Shown here piece after piece: positions 11,751 to 22,439 of a stretch of DNA of 64,000 nt. Made by a program: the position numbers and the translations under genes. A model generated the notes under the pieces. The model made no database searches and was not told where the DNA came from. It worked only from the letters and a program-made list of their open reading frames with translations. Origin of the DNA: Microstegium vimineum (lineage: Eukaryota; Streptophyta; Magnoliopsida; Poales; Poaceae); the NCBI GenBank assembly GCA_022036555.1, contig CM039140.1, positions 8,521,943-8,585,942 on the forward strand, read 5' to 3'. The stretch's first letter is position 1. Every line of letters begins with the position of its first letter.

Positions 11751-11769
11751 GTTGACGCACCAGGTAGGG
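11751..11769 (+). promoter_or_regulatory. Tat copy B primer-binding site
   Basis: GTTGACGCACCAGGTAGGG follows the LTR end immediately, as expected for the site where a tRNA primes minus-strand DNA synthesis. CACCAGGTAGGGG-type sites are common in grass Tat elements. I do not assign the tRNA. Confidence 0.6.
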
Positions 11770-12074
11770 GCATTGCGTGTCATGACGTTTTAGTGGTTCT
11801 GAATGGCCACCTCCAACTCCTAAACCCTAGGCTCTCCTTCATCCGCTTTGGGAGCTTGGAGTTTGCTTGCTCCGCGGATGGTCTTCGCCCGTGTGTTGTC
11901 TTCGCCGAACCAGGTCGTTGACACCCTAGCACGGTCGAATGAGGACCACCCTGCTCCCCGCAGGGACGCACCGGTTGAGGCCCTAGGGCCACGGGTCTCT
12001 AGAGCCAACCTCATCGGACTTGGGGAGAAACCCCCCGGAACGACGACAGAGGACTCCACCCGCTCGAAGCGTTC
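11770..12074 (+). other. Tat copy B 5' leader
   Basis: The leader lies between the primer site and the recognisable gag frame. A first ATG at 11804 is followed at once by a stop, and another frame runs from 11848. A frameshift near 12065 seems to separate this from the gag frame. The start codon of gag therefore cannot be fixed. Confidence 0.5.
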
Positions 12075-14520
12075 ATGCGCGACATGGGGGACTCTGACGA
12101 CGATGGCCACGAAACCAATCATGCGGGCGAACAGGCCGTGTTACGATTCGTGCGCTCCCAGAACGACTACCTCCTGGACCCAGACCCCAGCTCTGACAGC
12201 GACGAAGCACAGCCAAGCGAGAGCTGCCTCGGGGCCGTCACCTCGATGGAAGGGGTCCACCAGGACACCGAGGGATGCATGGGCAACCTTCTCAGCTCCT
12301 ATGCGGGGAAAGGGCCCATCTCAGGGCGGATGACGTACTACTCCTCGAATGAACAGTCCTCCGAGGGTAGCGACCGCCCACTCCTCCGTCGGTGCAGATC
12401 ACGTCAGCACGCTGAGGGACGCTGGGTGCCACGGCCGTCCCCAAACCGGGTACAGAGACGGGCGCTCTCTTACATCGATGCTGCCATCCAGATCGAGGGA
12501 GGTGCGCCGATAGAAGAAGGTGTCCCTGTAACGTACCCATTCGGCCTATTCAGCGCCGCTTCCATCCTCGAGCGACTCATCGCTCTGAAGATGACCGACA
12601 CCCCCGACGACGAGTTTTTGGGAACCATCGACTCATTTTACGACCTCCTAACCGAGGAAGATTTGGCTCTCTCCGGCACTGACAGTACGGGGATTGAGCG
12701 CGCCACTCTCGAGGTCAGCGAGGCTCCCTCATAGGAATGTTTCATGTGTGACGGGAGGGAAGCCACCCCCGAGGGAACCGTGCGCGAGCTCGACGAGGAT
12801 GGCAACGAAATCCTCCCTGAGAACCGATAGGTCCTCACGCCGCCACACGTCAACCTCGACGCCATACAGGCCCGGCAAAACGAGCTCAATGACGCTCGCC
12901 ACCAGATCAACGATGAGCGCGCCCTCCTCGAGCAGCAACTGCACCCGAGGCCGGAGATCGATCCCCGAGCTCGGGCTCGGGACGTACAACGTCACATAGT
13001 CGAGGATGACACCTCTCCACCAACTTTCCCAAGGGCGTAGCAAAACATAGCAGCCGCCACCATGCTCATGAGAGAGTTCCCGGAGCCCACAACGCTCGAG
13101 GAAAAGAAGCTTAGAGGGGAGATATGCCTCCTTCTCGATCGCGCGGCGGTTCGGCAGGCGGAGAGCTCAGCATGACAGAGAGTAGGGGCTCTCTCGAGTG
13201 CTCCAAATACACCGCTATCCGAGAACTCCATTCTCCAGAGGCCAAGGCCAACCCTTGCAAGGGACTAGGAGCCGGCCAGGCGACGTCCCGGACGCAGCGC
13301 GCGTTTCAGAGGCGACGACCATGGGCAAAGCGATAGTGACAGCGGTAGTAGACGGCGTGGGCGACCCCCACGAAGGGGCGGACGACATGACCCTGATGAG
13401 GACCGGGACTCCAGCCTAGAGCCCACCGGACCATGCTAGTTCTCTTCACGCATACACGCTACGCGGGTCCCATCGCGATTCCGCCCGCCGACCTACATCC
13501 AGAAGTACACGGGGCTCACGAACCCTGGCCTCTGGCTGGAGGACTATCGGTTCGCCTGCGAGGCAGGCGGAGCAAACAACGAGAATTTCATAATCCATCA
13601 CTTGCCGCTCTACCTCTCCGATACAGCGCGAGTGTGGCTTGAGCATCTCCCAAAAGGAAAGATCCGAAACTGGGCGGACCTAAAGCAGTCCTTTGTCGAG
13701 AACTTTTAGGGAATGAACATCCGGCCCGGAAACTCCTGGGATCTGAAGAACTACAAGCAAAAGCGAGGAGAGACCCTTCGTGAATACATTCGTCGTTTCT
13801 CTCAGCAGTGCGATGAGCTCTCGGACATAGCCGACGGCGAGGTGGTTACCGCGTTCCTGTCAGGGACAACTTGCGAGTCCCTAGTCCATAAACTAGGGCG
13901 CAAGAAGCCCAAGACAACCAAGGAATTGCTCGACATTGCCACAAATCACGCCTTAGGCGAGGAGGCCATCGACGCCGTGTTCCAGGGCGCTACTAGCCGG
14001 AGCAGGCGTGATGAGATGGAAGCCGAAGGACCCTCGACTCGTCCTCACAAGAAGGGGCGCAACCGGCCACGGTACGACCCGTCACTCGTCGCAGTGGCAG
14101 AGAAAGGCGAGGGGCAGCAGGACGGGCCAGCTAATGACCACTTCGAAAAAATGGTGGAACGGCCCTGCCCGTACCATGCGACCCCTGTCAAACACCTCCT
14201 CAAGGACTGCAACCTCATGAAAAAGTTCCTCGGTGGCGGTGCGAAGAAGAAGAGATGGGCAAAGAAGAAAGAGGACGAGGAAGAAGACGGCGGAGGAAAG
14301 GACAACGACTATGTCCCGACGGATGAGACGCTAATGATCTTTGGCGGCCCGGCGTCGTGCAGCTCAAAGCGTCAGCAAAAGGTCGCCCATCGAGAGGTAT
14401 ACGCAACCACCCCCGCTGTTCCCACCTTCCTCAAGTGGTCGGAGTCTCCTATTACTTTCAATCGTAACGATCATCCCGAATATGTACCGTATCCTGGCCG
14501 ATATCCGTTAGTTGTCGACC
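12075..14520 (+). pseudogene. Tat copy B gag
   Basis: One reading phase can be followed from 12075 to about 14520. In-frame stops lie at 12732-12734, about 12828, about 13040, about 13175 and 13707-13709, with others. The N-terminal part is acidic and variable. The core begins near 13524 (GLWLEDYRF) and includes the capsid-like segment with KQKRGETLREYIRRFSQQC. A zinc-knuckle-like CX2HX5HX4C (CPYHATPVKHLLKDC) lies near 14170. At 13707-13709 copy B has TAG where copy A has CAG. The protein would form the particle shell. Confidence 0.8.
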
Positions 14521-15125
14521 CATCGTTGGGACGAAGCACCTCACCAAAGTCCTAATGGACAGCAGGAGTGGGCTCAATATCCTTTATGCTGAGACCCTCG
14601 ACGCGATGAGAATACCATGGTCACGTTTGCGCTCCTCGGGGGCTCCGTTTTTTGGGGTGATCCCAGGCAAGAAGGCAGACCCCATTGGCCGGATCGACCT
14701 TCCCGTCACCTTCGGCAGTCCGGGCAATTTCCGTAAGGAAATACTGATGTTTGAGGTCGTCAGATTCAGGGGGACTTACCATGCCATACTCAGACGACCA
14801 TGTTACACAAAGTTCATGGCAGTCCCAAACTATACATACTTAAAGCTAAAGATGCCAGGTTCGAAGGGCGTCATCACGGTAGGCACGGCGCCCTGGCGCG
14901 CGTACGAGTGCGACGTCGAGTGTTGCACGTACGCATCGACACTCGTGGCCTCAAAACAACTCGCTGCTGAATTGGCAGCCGAGGCTAGCACGTCGCGGGG
15001 AGAAACCCTGAGCTCCAAGAAGATTGGCTCGTTCGAGTCCATGGAGGCCACGAAATAGGTCATTCTCGACACCCAAGACAGGGAGGGGAGGGCCGTCCAC
15101 ATCAGCTCCTCCCTCTCCCAAATAG
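14521..15125 (+). pseudogene. Tat copy B protease
   Basis: A one-base deletion near 14520, relative to copy A, shifts the frame into the protease. The active-site region reads MDSRSGLN where copy A has MDGGSRLN, so the Asp remains but the two following Gly are changed. The frame ends at TAG 15056-15058. A further TAG at 15123-15125 matches that at 8125-8127 in copy A. The flap and C-terminal part (RRPCYTKFMAVPNYTYLK) are well kept. Confidence 0.78.
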
Positions 15126-16910
15126 GAAGGAGAGCTCGTCGACTACCTTCGCGCGAACATCGACGTATTCGCGTGGAGGCCCTCGGATATGCCGGGCATA
15201 CCCAGGGATGTCGCCGAGCACTTCCTGCATGTCAAGCCGGGGTCCAGACCGGTTAAACAACGACTGTGCCGCTTCGACGAAGAAAAACGCACCGCGATCA
15301 GAGAGGAGATCAAAAAGCTCCTCGTCGCGGGTTTCATCAAAGAAGTGCACCACCCCGAGTGGCTTGCCAATCCTGTACTGGTACGAAAGAAGAATGGGAA
15401 ATGGAGAATGTGTGTCGACTACACGAGTCTCAACAAGGTATGTCCAAAGGACCCAGATCCGCTGCCCCGTACCGATCAAATAGTTGACGCGACATCAGGG
15501 TGCGAACTCCGGGTACCATCAAATCAAAATGAATGAATCGGACCAGCTCGCGACGTCGTTCATCACCCCGTTCGGATTGTTCTACTACATCACCATGCCT
15601 TTTGGGCTCCGGAACGCTGGGGAAACTTTTCAGCGGACCATGATCCGGTGCTTCGACGAACTTGTGAGTAGAACCGTTGAGGTTTACGTGGATGACATCG
15701 TCATCAAGTCCAAACATGCTAGCGAACTCGTGGCTGACCTCGCCCTCACATTCGCTAAGCTAAAAAAGAACAGCATCAAGCTTAAACCCGAGAAGTGCGT
15801 CTTCGATATCCCAAAAGGCATGCTCCTGGGCTTCGTTGTCTCTAAAAGGGGGATTGAGGCTAACCCTGAGAAGATCACTGCCATTGAAAAAATGGGGCCG
15901 ATCCATAACATGAAGGGGGTACAAAGGGTCACGGGTTGTCTCGCGTCGCTCAACCGGCTCATCTCGCGCCTCGGCGAAAGGAGCCTGCCTCTTTACAAAC
16001 TCCTGAAGAAATCTGAGCGATTTGCATGGACACCCGAGGCCCAGGCAGCCCTCGATCACATCAAGCAGTTGTTGTCCAATGCGCCTGTCCTGGTCTCGCC
16101 CGACAAAGAGGAAAAACTCCCGTTATACATCTCCGCCACGAAGCAGATGGTGAGCACGGTCCTAGTCGTGGAAAGAGAGGAAGAAGGGCACGTGCTCAAA
16201 GTACAGAGACCCGTGTATTTTGTTAGCGAAGTGCTGAGCGACTCAAAGACTCGGTATTCCCATCTGCAAAAACTGGTGTACGCGGTGGTCTTGACTAAAA
16301 GAAAGCTGCTGCATTACTTTGGGTCACACGAAATCATAGTTATAAGCAATGCGCCATTGGGAGAGGTCATCCTGAACAAAGATGCCGCCCATCATATCGC
16401 TAAATGGGCGCTGGAGCTCATGGATAAACACATCACCTACGCCCCGCGGAGTGCCATCAAGTCATAGGTCTTGTCTGACTTCATCGCGGAGTGGACGGAT
16501 GCAACCCTCCCTGCTCCAGCTGTCGAGCAGGAGTATTGGACTTTGTACTTTGATGGCTCCGTCATGAAAACCGGTGCAGGCGCTGGGATCGTCTTGATGT
16601 CACCCCACGAGGTGACGATGAGGTACATGGTACGTCTATTGTTCCCGACGTCCAACAATGAGGCGGAGTACGAAGCCTTGCTTAGCGGACTACGGATTGC
16701 GATCGATCTGGGGATAAGGCGGCTCGACGCTCGTGGCGACTCCTAGCTAGTAGTCAACCAGGTCATGAAGCAATCCAACTGTGTTGACTCGCGTATGGCC
16801 ACGTATTGCCAGGAAGTACGAAAACTTGAATCCAAGTTTGATGGCCTCGAGCTCAATCATGTGTCACGATGACAGAATGAAGAGGTCGACTCCCTGGCCA
16901 GGGCAGCCTC
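15126..16910 (+). pseudogene. Tat copy B reverse transcriptase and two RNase H domains
   Basis: Compared with copy A, about 23 bases are missing near 15510. This deletes the FLDAYSG palm motif with its catalytic Asp and shifts the frame. The YVDDIVIKS motif near 15690 is intact. RNase H runs to TAG 16465-16467, and the second Tat-type RNase H (SNNEAEYEALLSGLR) to TAG 16744-16746. Copy A has CAA at both stop positions. The RT of this copy could not polymerise DNA. Confidence 0.83.
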
Positions 16911-17099
16911 AGGACGGGAGCCCGCGCCTCCCGGAGTGTTTGCAAGTGATCAGTTAAAGCCTTCTATTAACGCCGGAGAAACGGAATCCTCCAGCGCCAG
17001 TTCTCTCCAGCGACCTCGAGAGCCCCCGAGGCCTCGACTGCAGGTGATGACGGAACCGCTGAAGCAATGAACATAGAGCAGGAGGGGTTGACATCAGAA

Positions 17100-18344
17100 A
17101 AGAAAGACTGGAGGCAACCATAAATAGGTCGCCTAGCCAACGGCGAGCTCCCCACGGGCCAGGCGGAGGCCAAACGGCTCGCCAGGCGAGCCAAGGCGTT
17201 CACCCTTGTCAACAACGTGCTTTACAAGCGAAGCGCAACCGGTGTCCTACTGCGTTGCATCCCAACCAAGCAAGGGAAGGAACTATTGCGAGACATCCAT
17301 CAGGGAGCCTACGGACATCACGCGGGAGCTAAAACCCTTGTAGGGAACGCTTTCCGACAAGGCTTCTACAGTCCGACGGCTGTGGCCGACGCCCAAGCTT
17401 TGGTTCGCACCTGTGAGGGTTGCCAATTCTTCGCCAGGCAGATCCACATGCCTGCTCAGGCACTCCAAACCATCCCCCTTACGTGGCCGTTCGTAGTTTG
17501 GGGGCTCGACATGGTTGGAAAATTCGAGAAAGCACCTGGGGGCTACACCCACCTGCTGGTCGCCATAGACAAGTTCACCAACTGGATCGAGTTGCGCCCC
17601 ATCACTAACATTAGGGCCGAGGAAACCGTTAGTTTCTTCACCAACATCATCCATCGCTTCGGAATCCCCAATTCCATTATCACCGATAACAGAACTAACT
17701 TCACGGCAGGGGAGTTCCTAGAATGGTGCGACGAGCACCACATACGGGTTGATTGGGCCTCCGTCGCGCACCCAGAATCTAATGGGTAGTTGGAACACGC
17801 CAACGGGCTCATCCTATAGGGGATCAAGGCGAGAATTTTCGATCGGCTGGATAAATACGACAAAAAATGGCTTCAAGAGCTCCCTGTTGTCCTATGGAGT
17901 CTCAGAACGACATGAAGCAGGGCCACCGGCTTTTCGCCATTCTTCTTGGTGTACGGCTCAGAGGCCGTCCTACCCACCGACCTCGAGTACGGGTCGCCTA
18001 GGGTGGAGGCTTATGACCCTAAGAAGGCAGAAAACTTCCTGGAAGACGCCATCGACTAGGTCGACGAGGCCAGGGATGCCGCCCTCCTACACTCGGCCAA
18101 GTACCAACAGGCGCTACGGCGATACCATGCCCGATGTGTGCGCCCAAGGGATTTCCAGCCAGGGGACTTAGTACTCCAGAAAATCCAAAGCAACAAGGAA
18201 CGGCGTAAGATCACATCACCCTGGGAAGGACCCTACATTCTCCATGAAGCGATAAGGCCAGGAGCTTACCGACTCAAAACTTTCGCCGGCAAGGTCTTCA
18301 CCAACGCCTGGAACATACAACATCTACGTCATCTCTACCCCTAA
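17100..18344 (+). pseudogene. Tat copy B integrase
   Basis: This is the more complete Tat integrase of the window. It has the His/Cys zinc region (GFYSPTAVADAQ...CEGCQF) and a core with GLDMVG, ITDNRTNF and PESNG, so all three acidic residues remain. Stops lie at 17787-17789, 17817-17819 and 18057-18059. The C-terminal domain (FQPGDLVLQKIQ...GPYILHEAIRPGAYRL) ends in a stop at 18342-18344. The last stop before the tail is shared with copy A. Copy A lacks everything after about 18090 in this numbering. Confidence 0.85.
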
Positions 18345-18566
18345 AAGATCCCTCATTACATCATTCCAGTCAAAATTTTTTCTCTTTTATGCATCACAAA
18401 ATTCTTGGTAAGAGCTCCTCTTTTATGCGCGACATACAAAGAAACCCCTCACCCGGGGGCTACCAGATAGATGCAAAATAAAAGAAAATTTTGAACAAAT
18501 GTACATCCGAGTTCATTACAACCATCAAAAACAAAAGGGCCAAAGCCTGGAATAGGTGGCCTAATA
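18345..18566 (+). other. Tat copy B 3' region start
   Basis: This short AT-rich stretch follows the integrase stop. It contains CCGGGGGCTACC near 18451, which resembles the Gypsy polypurine tract found before the LTR. It then runs into the end of an antisense reading frame. No plus-strand gene is visible. Confidence 0.5.
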
Positions 18567-19338
18567 CTATGGCCTCATCTTACGGACGCGATAGACAACC
18601 ACGTCATCAAGATTCCTAGCCCAGAGCACGAACTCATGGCGAAGGCGACACTTCGGGCTATAGTACATAATGATCCCGGCCAAACCCTCGCTCGCCGGCC
18701 CAAAGCGCCTGCAAAACTCCCAAGCACAGACAGGGGGGTCGTTGGCATCCAGCTCTGGCACATCCCACGGGCACCATATCCCCCTCCGCCGCGCGATGAC
18801 ATGAAGATCCCCGCAGAAGTAGGAATGGAGCATGGCCAGGCCATGGTTGCCCATCTACCGTTCGGGAGCATGCCGCTGGTGACCTGGTTGAGGAGAGCAA
18901 GAGCTTCAAGGTCCGCCGGATCTGCGAGGTACAGTATCATTGATCGGAAGTACAACGCCCCGGCATCCCCAGGTTGTATCGCAAGATTGATGAACCCCCA
19001 GCGGAGGGGTCCTCTCCCCATATCATCATCCTCTCCACACCGCGAAAGCACAAGGCCTCCCGATGGCCGACCTCAAAAAAACGCTACTCGAGAATCAACC
19101 CCCGATGCTTGCGGCAAGACCTACAAAAGCGCTGCATCTCCCGAAGAAACAAAAACCGAGCCATCGCGCCATCGTCGTAGATCCTTCGAAAAGCACCACA
19201 GACCTGGCGAAGGCGCATGTAGTCATGATAACTACCTCCATGGTCGATGGCATGAAGAAGCATCTGGAAGAGAACCTCCTCCGGCCGCATTAGCAGAGCG
19301 CTGAACGCCATGGCAAGGTGAGCGTGACCGGCGTTCAT
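18567..19338 (-). pseudogene. antisense F-box/Sel1/MYND-like gene remnant in Tat copy B
   Basis: The minus strand encodes, from 19338 or Met 19311, an F-box-like start (RPEEVLFQMLLHAID, YMRLRQVCGAFRRI). Next comes a Sel1-like block (GDAGALYFRSMILYLADP, ALALLNQVTSG). The C-terminus is Cys-rich (VCAWEFCRRF, SPKCRLRHEFVLWA), resembles a damaged MYND finger, and ends at 18567. The order resembles plant F-box proteins with Sel1 and MYND parts, which act in ubiquitin ligase complexes. A TAG at 19084-19086 and frameshifts near 18985 and 18855 break it. It may be a captured host gene or a long-resident antisense gene of Tat elements. Family assignment is from motif memory only. Confidence 0.5.
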
Positions 19339-19477
19339 CCCGCAGGCGAGGGTGACGCGCTTCCCGCAATCCCTCTTGGCGACGGCGACGACGAGGCCTC
19401 TCTTCTCTTAGTACTAGTTAGCAAAGGAGGAAGAGACTGAGGAGAGCGGCGGTGAGTTATTGCTCCAGGCCTCCCAT

Positions 19478-19490
19478 CTTATATATATAG
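19478..19490 (-). promoter_or_regulatory. antisense TATA box upstream of the F-box-like frame
   Basis: CTATATATATAAG on the minus strand lies about 140 bases before the likely start codon of the antisense frame. Position and sequence suit a plant core promoter that drives transcription against the retrotransposon genes. Confidence 0.55.
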
Positions 19491-20473
19491 AGCGGAGCCG
19501 CTGCCCCTCCATCTTCCACACACACGCCCCTTGGGTCATAAAAAATATAAAAAATACAAGTCCTCGGAACCACAAAGGCGTGACCCTTCATTTTCAGGCG
19601 CGAACAGTAGCAGTGAACCATCAAGTGACATGTGGACCATTCACTAAGCAACCGACTACTACAAGGGGTGCAAAAGGCGCCGAGAACAGGCAGCATAGGC
19701 AGCATAACCGGCCCGCCACAGCCAACAAAAGAGGTGAGAACGGACGGTAAGTGAATCCATCTAAAGAACGTTCAATTCTCTTTATTCCCATTGTACAAAA
19801 TGCAGGGACAACAACGGGGTAACGGTCGAAAGACCGTCTTTCACCCGTCATACTCATGTAACAAATGAGGTAAACAGGCCGAGGGATCTTGGCTGGCCCA
19901 AAACATTACGGGTTCGACAGCCTCCCTGGCCAAAATCAAAGAGTGAGGGACGTTGCCAAGCGGGCCCTAGCGGCCGGAACGTAGACATTTTCACGTCGAA
20001 CGCGCTTGGTAAATGTGTTTAGGCTTTGACAGATAACAGAATATGTGGCAACGAGCCCTCAGATCCCAGCGAACGGATTCGGGTACTATACGTATCGACT
20101 GTCGAAGATTAGAGATCGGTCCACGATGGACCTCTACCGATGCGCGCCTCCGCGGATGAGGACCCGGGGTCTCCCCTAAACTACCCGATTGCAGCTCGCC
20201 GAGCACTCGATCTCGGCCATCGAGGTAAGATACAAGACCGCTCACTTCCAAATCCTAGATCATGGGGGTGCGAGGAAGAAACGCGGAGCCACACGATGAC
20301 AGCCCCCAAACGCATGATCCAACAGATACGATAAGCAACGAACGAAGGCTTAAGAAACAGATGCGATAGTTAAAAGACGACGATTACAAAAGCTTAAGAG
20401 AGGGGCTCATCAGGCCCAGTCCATACAGGCAAGGTAAAGCACCACGACCGGCACAGCATAACCAACTAACAAG
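19491..20473. other. Tat copy B, spacer between the two antisense genes
   Basis: About 1 kb without a convincing gene. Its left part would be the upstream region of the F-box-like frame. From about 20165 on it matches copy C (34761 on), so this part belongs to the shared Tat 3' region and probably holds the 3' flank of the second antisense gene. Confidence 0.5.
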
Positions 20474-21357
20474 CTACTGGACCTCCGCCGGGAAATCCTC
20501 CACGGGCATGACGTCAACGACGGCCTCGGCAGCATCAGAAAGACGCTCGATAAGATGGACATACTGGTCGACGCTACGCCCGTGTGGGAACCCGGTAGCA
20601 TCCACCATGTCTGTCCCAGAGCGGACCTCAGCCATGGCGAACGCGACTCCAGCACCACGGAAGATGGCATACGCGACGACATGGCGGATGCGTGCGGGAA
20701 TGGCCTAGAGACGCTCAACCGCGGTGCTCCCAGGTGCACGAAGAAAACCGGCGACGTCGTTCGCCGCGGAACGGAGCGCCCGCAGCTCCTCCTCCAGCGC
20801 TATGAAAGGGAAACGATGTGTTACGTCGTGAGCAGGTCATGATGAAATGTACGCAGGAGAAAGGCGACCGAGCTTACCCATGACACGCCTATCAGCCTCG
20901 GCCAGCTGATCGCGAAGATAGTAGCCCGCCTGGATAGACCCTAACAGGCTCTGGCGGAAACCTTCCAGCATCCGGTAAAGCAGCTCCATGTCCCGGATAT
21001 GACAAAGATTCTGCATTGGACGACTAAGCAGCTCCTCTAGCAGGCTCCTGAACCTGCGCACGAGAGGTGTCGGCGCAGGCCCTGAAGGGGCCGGAGCTCC
21101 GACCGAACGAGGAACACCCCCTGGGCCAGCTGGAGGCGTCGGGCAAGGCGACATAAGTATGTCAGAGGGCGCCGCCCACACCTCAAATCCACGGGGAAGT
21201 GAGGCATCGTAGGCCGTGTAAGCCCTCCTAACCAAAGAAAAAGGATGAGTAAATACGAGAGTAATGACAAGAAATCAGGGATGGTGTGACACAGGTACCA
21301 TCCCGCCTCTGTCATCCGACGACGAAGGCTCTGAGGGTCAGACACGCCACCCTCCAT
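20474..21357 (-). pseudogene. antisense three-exon gene in Tat copy B, coiled-coil-like product
   Basis: Exon 1 is 21357-21299, exon 2 is 21227-20878 and exon 3 is 20799-20474. Joined, they give 245 codons including the stop, with one in-frame TAG at 20707-20705. Both introns (71 and 78 nt) start GT and end AG, after TTTGGTTAG and TTTCATAG. The same structure occurs in copy C with exon 2 of 350 nt in both. The product has a Pro-rich part and then a helical, Leu-rich part (SLLEELLSRPMQNL, ELLYRMLEGFRQSLL, QLAEADRRV, LEEEL) that looks coiled-coil. I do not recognise a known family. Antisense frames before the 3' LTR have been reported for Tat elements. Confidence 0.68.
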
Positions 21358-21471
21358 GGGATGCTTCCATGATCCATAGGCCAACAAGCAGCGACTCAAA
21401 TGGAGAAGAATGCAAACAGAGGGTGAAGATGAAGGAGCAAGACGGAACAAATCAACCCGCTCGACGCGCCA

Positions 21472-21482
21472 CCTTAAATAGG
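21472..21482 (-). promoter_or_regulatory. antisense TATA box of the three-exon gene, copy B
   Basis: CCTATTTAAGG on the minus strand lies 115 bases before the start codon of exon 1. Copy C has CCTATTTAAAG at the matching place. Conservation in both copies supports an antisense promoter. Confidence 0.65.
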
Positions 21483-22265
21483 CCAAGGAGCGAAGTCAGC
21501 AAAGCCAGGGCCACTCCGCGCCAAGACAGGGCCCACCATTCCATTTTTCAACTCACAAGGGCGATCAGAGAAGTGCAAGGGGAGGTTGTGTCAAGTCTTG
21601 TCACGATGAATCGGTCGATGCGTCGCCAGGAGCGTGACACGCGGATCACCGACAAACACAACAAAGCTAGGGCGCGGTGCGAGTTGCCCTAACCATTAGG
21701 CCTATCATGGCTACACTTCAGTCGCTGATAGCGCACTACCACAACTCCGGCCATGGATCAGTCGCAAACTAATCTGTGTGGACCGACCAAAAGGCATCAA
21801 CGCACGCCCGAGGGCTTCTGTGCCGCAGAAAATCACCGTAAGCAGAGGGCTCGTTAATGGGCGCGTGGAGAAGCGCGATAGCCATCCTGCTGTGTCTAAT
21901 CACGACGGATGAGCCGACACAGCAATAGCAGGAGCGTACGATACGTGGCGACAAGCAAGATGCGAACAAGTGTCAGGGCTTGGTGGCAAGGGGTAAACAG
22001 CATCATGACCAAACAGTGCAAGCAGTGCCAGTGGACTGTCAGTACAAAACCAAATCCGATCCAACCTGAGAAACACACACCATCGGAAGATTGCAATTCT
22101 ACGCGATCAAAGCGTATCCAAAGCCTGCGTAAGAACTACGCTCTCACCCAGGCTCGGGGGCTACACCCGGCGGGTGCGCTCGCGCGCACCCTCTTGGCGA
22201 AGGATAAAACAAATAACCCATCAACGCATGCAAAGCCTCAGCAAGGTAATCAAAAACCCTTCCTA
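21483..22265 (+). other. Tat copy B 3' untranslated region
   Basis: No plus-strand gene is seen. A polypurine-like GGCTCGGGGGCTACA occurs near 22153, about 115 bases before the true tract, and is followed by CCCGGCGGGTGCGC. Copy C has the same arrangement near 36868. Confidence 0.6.
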
Positions 22266-22280
22266 AGGCTTGGGGGCTAC
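22266..22280 (+). promoter_or_regulatory. Tat copy B polypurine tract
   Basis: AGGCTTGGGGGCTAC directly precedes the LTR start TGTCGGATACC at 22281. This is the usual form in grass Tat elements. Confidence 0.75.
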
Positions 22281-22439
22281 TGTCGGATACCTAATTTAAT
22301 GGTTGATTTTCAAAAATAATCAACAACCATCTGAGGGGGAGCGAGAAGCCCATCGGAGGCAAACCGTCACGGCCCATCGGCCCGCAGGACGAAAAGCGCA
22401 AGGGTCGCCACCTAGTCGGCCCACGAAGGTAGACGTGCC

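Larger units (their letters stand above)
11751..22280 (+). mobile_element. Tat-lineage Ty3/gypsy copy B, internal region
   Basis: This is a full-length internal region between a truncated 5' LTR (11113-11750) and a 3' LTR that starts at 22281. It holds gag, protease, reverse transcriptase, two RNase H domains and integrase on the plus strand (to 18344). A 3.9 kb 3' region follows with two antisense genes. Many stops, several frameshifts and a deletion in the reverse transcriptase make it non-autonomous now. It shares at least two nonsense codons with copy A. Confidence 0.9.
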
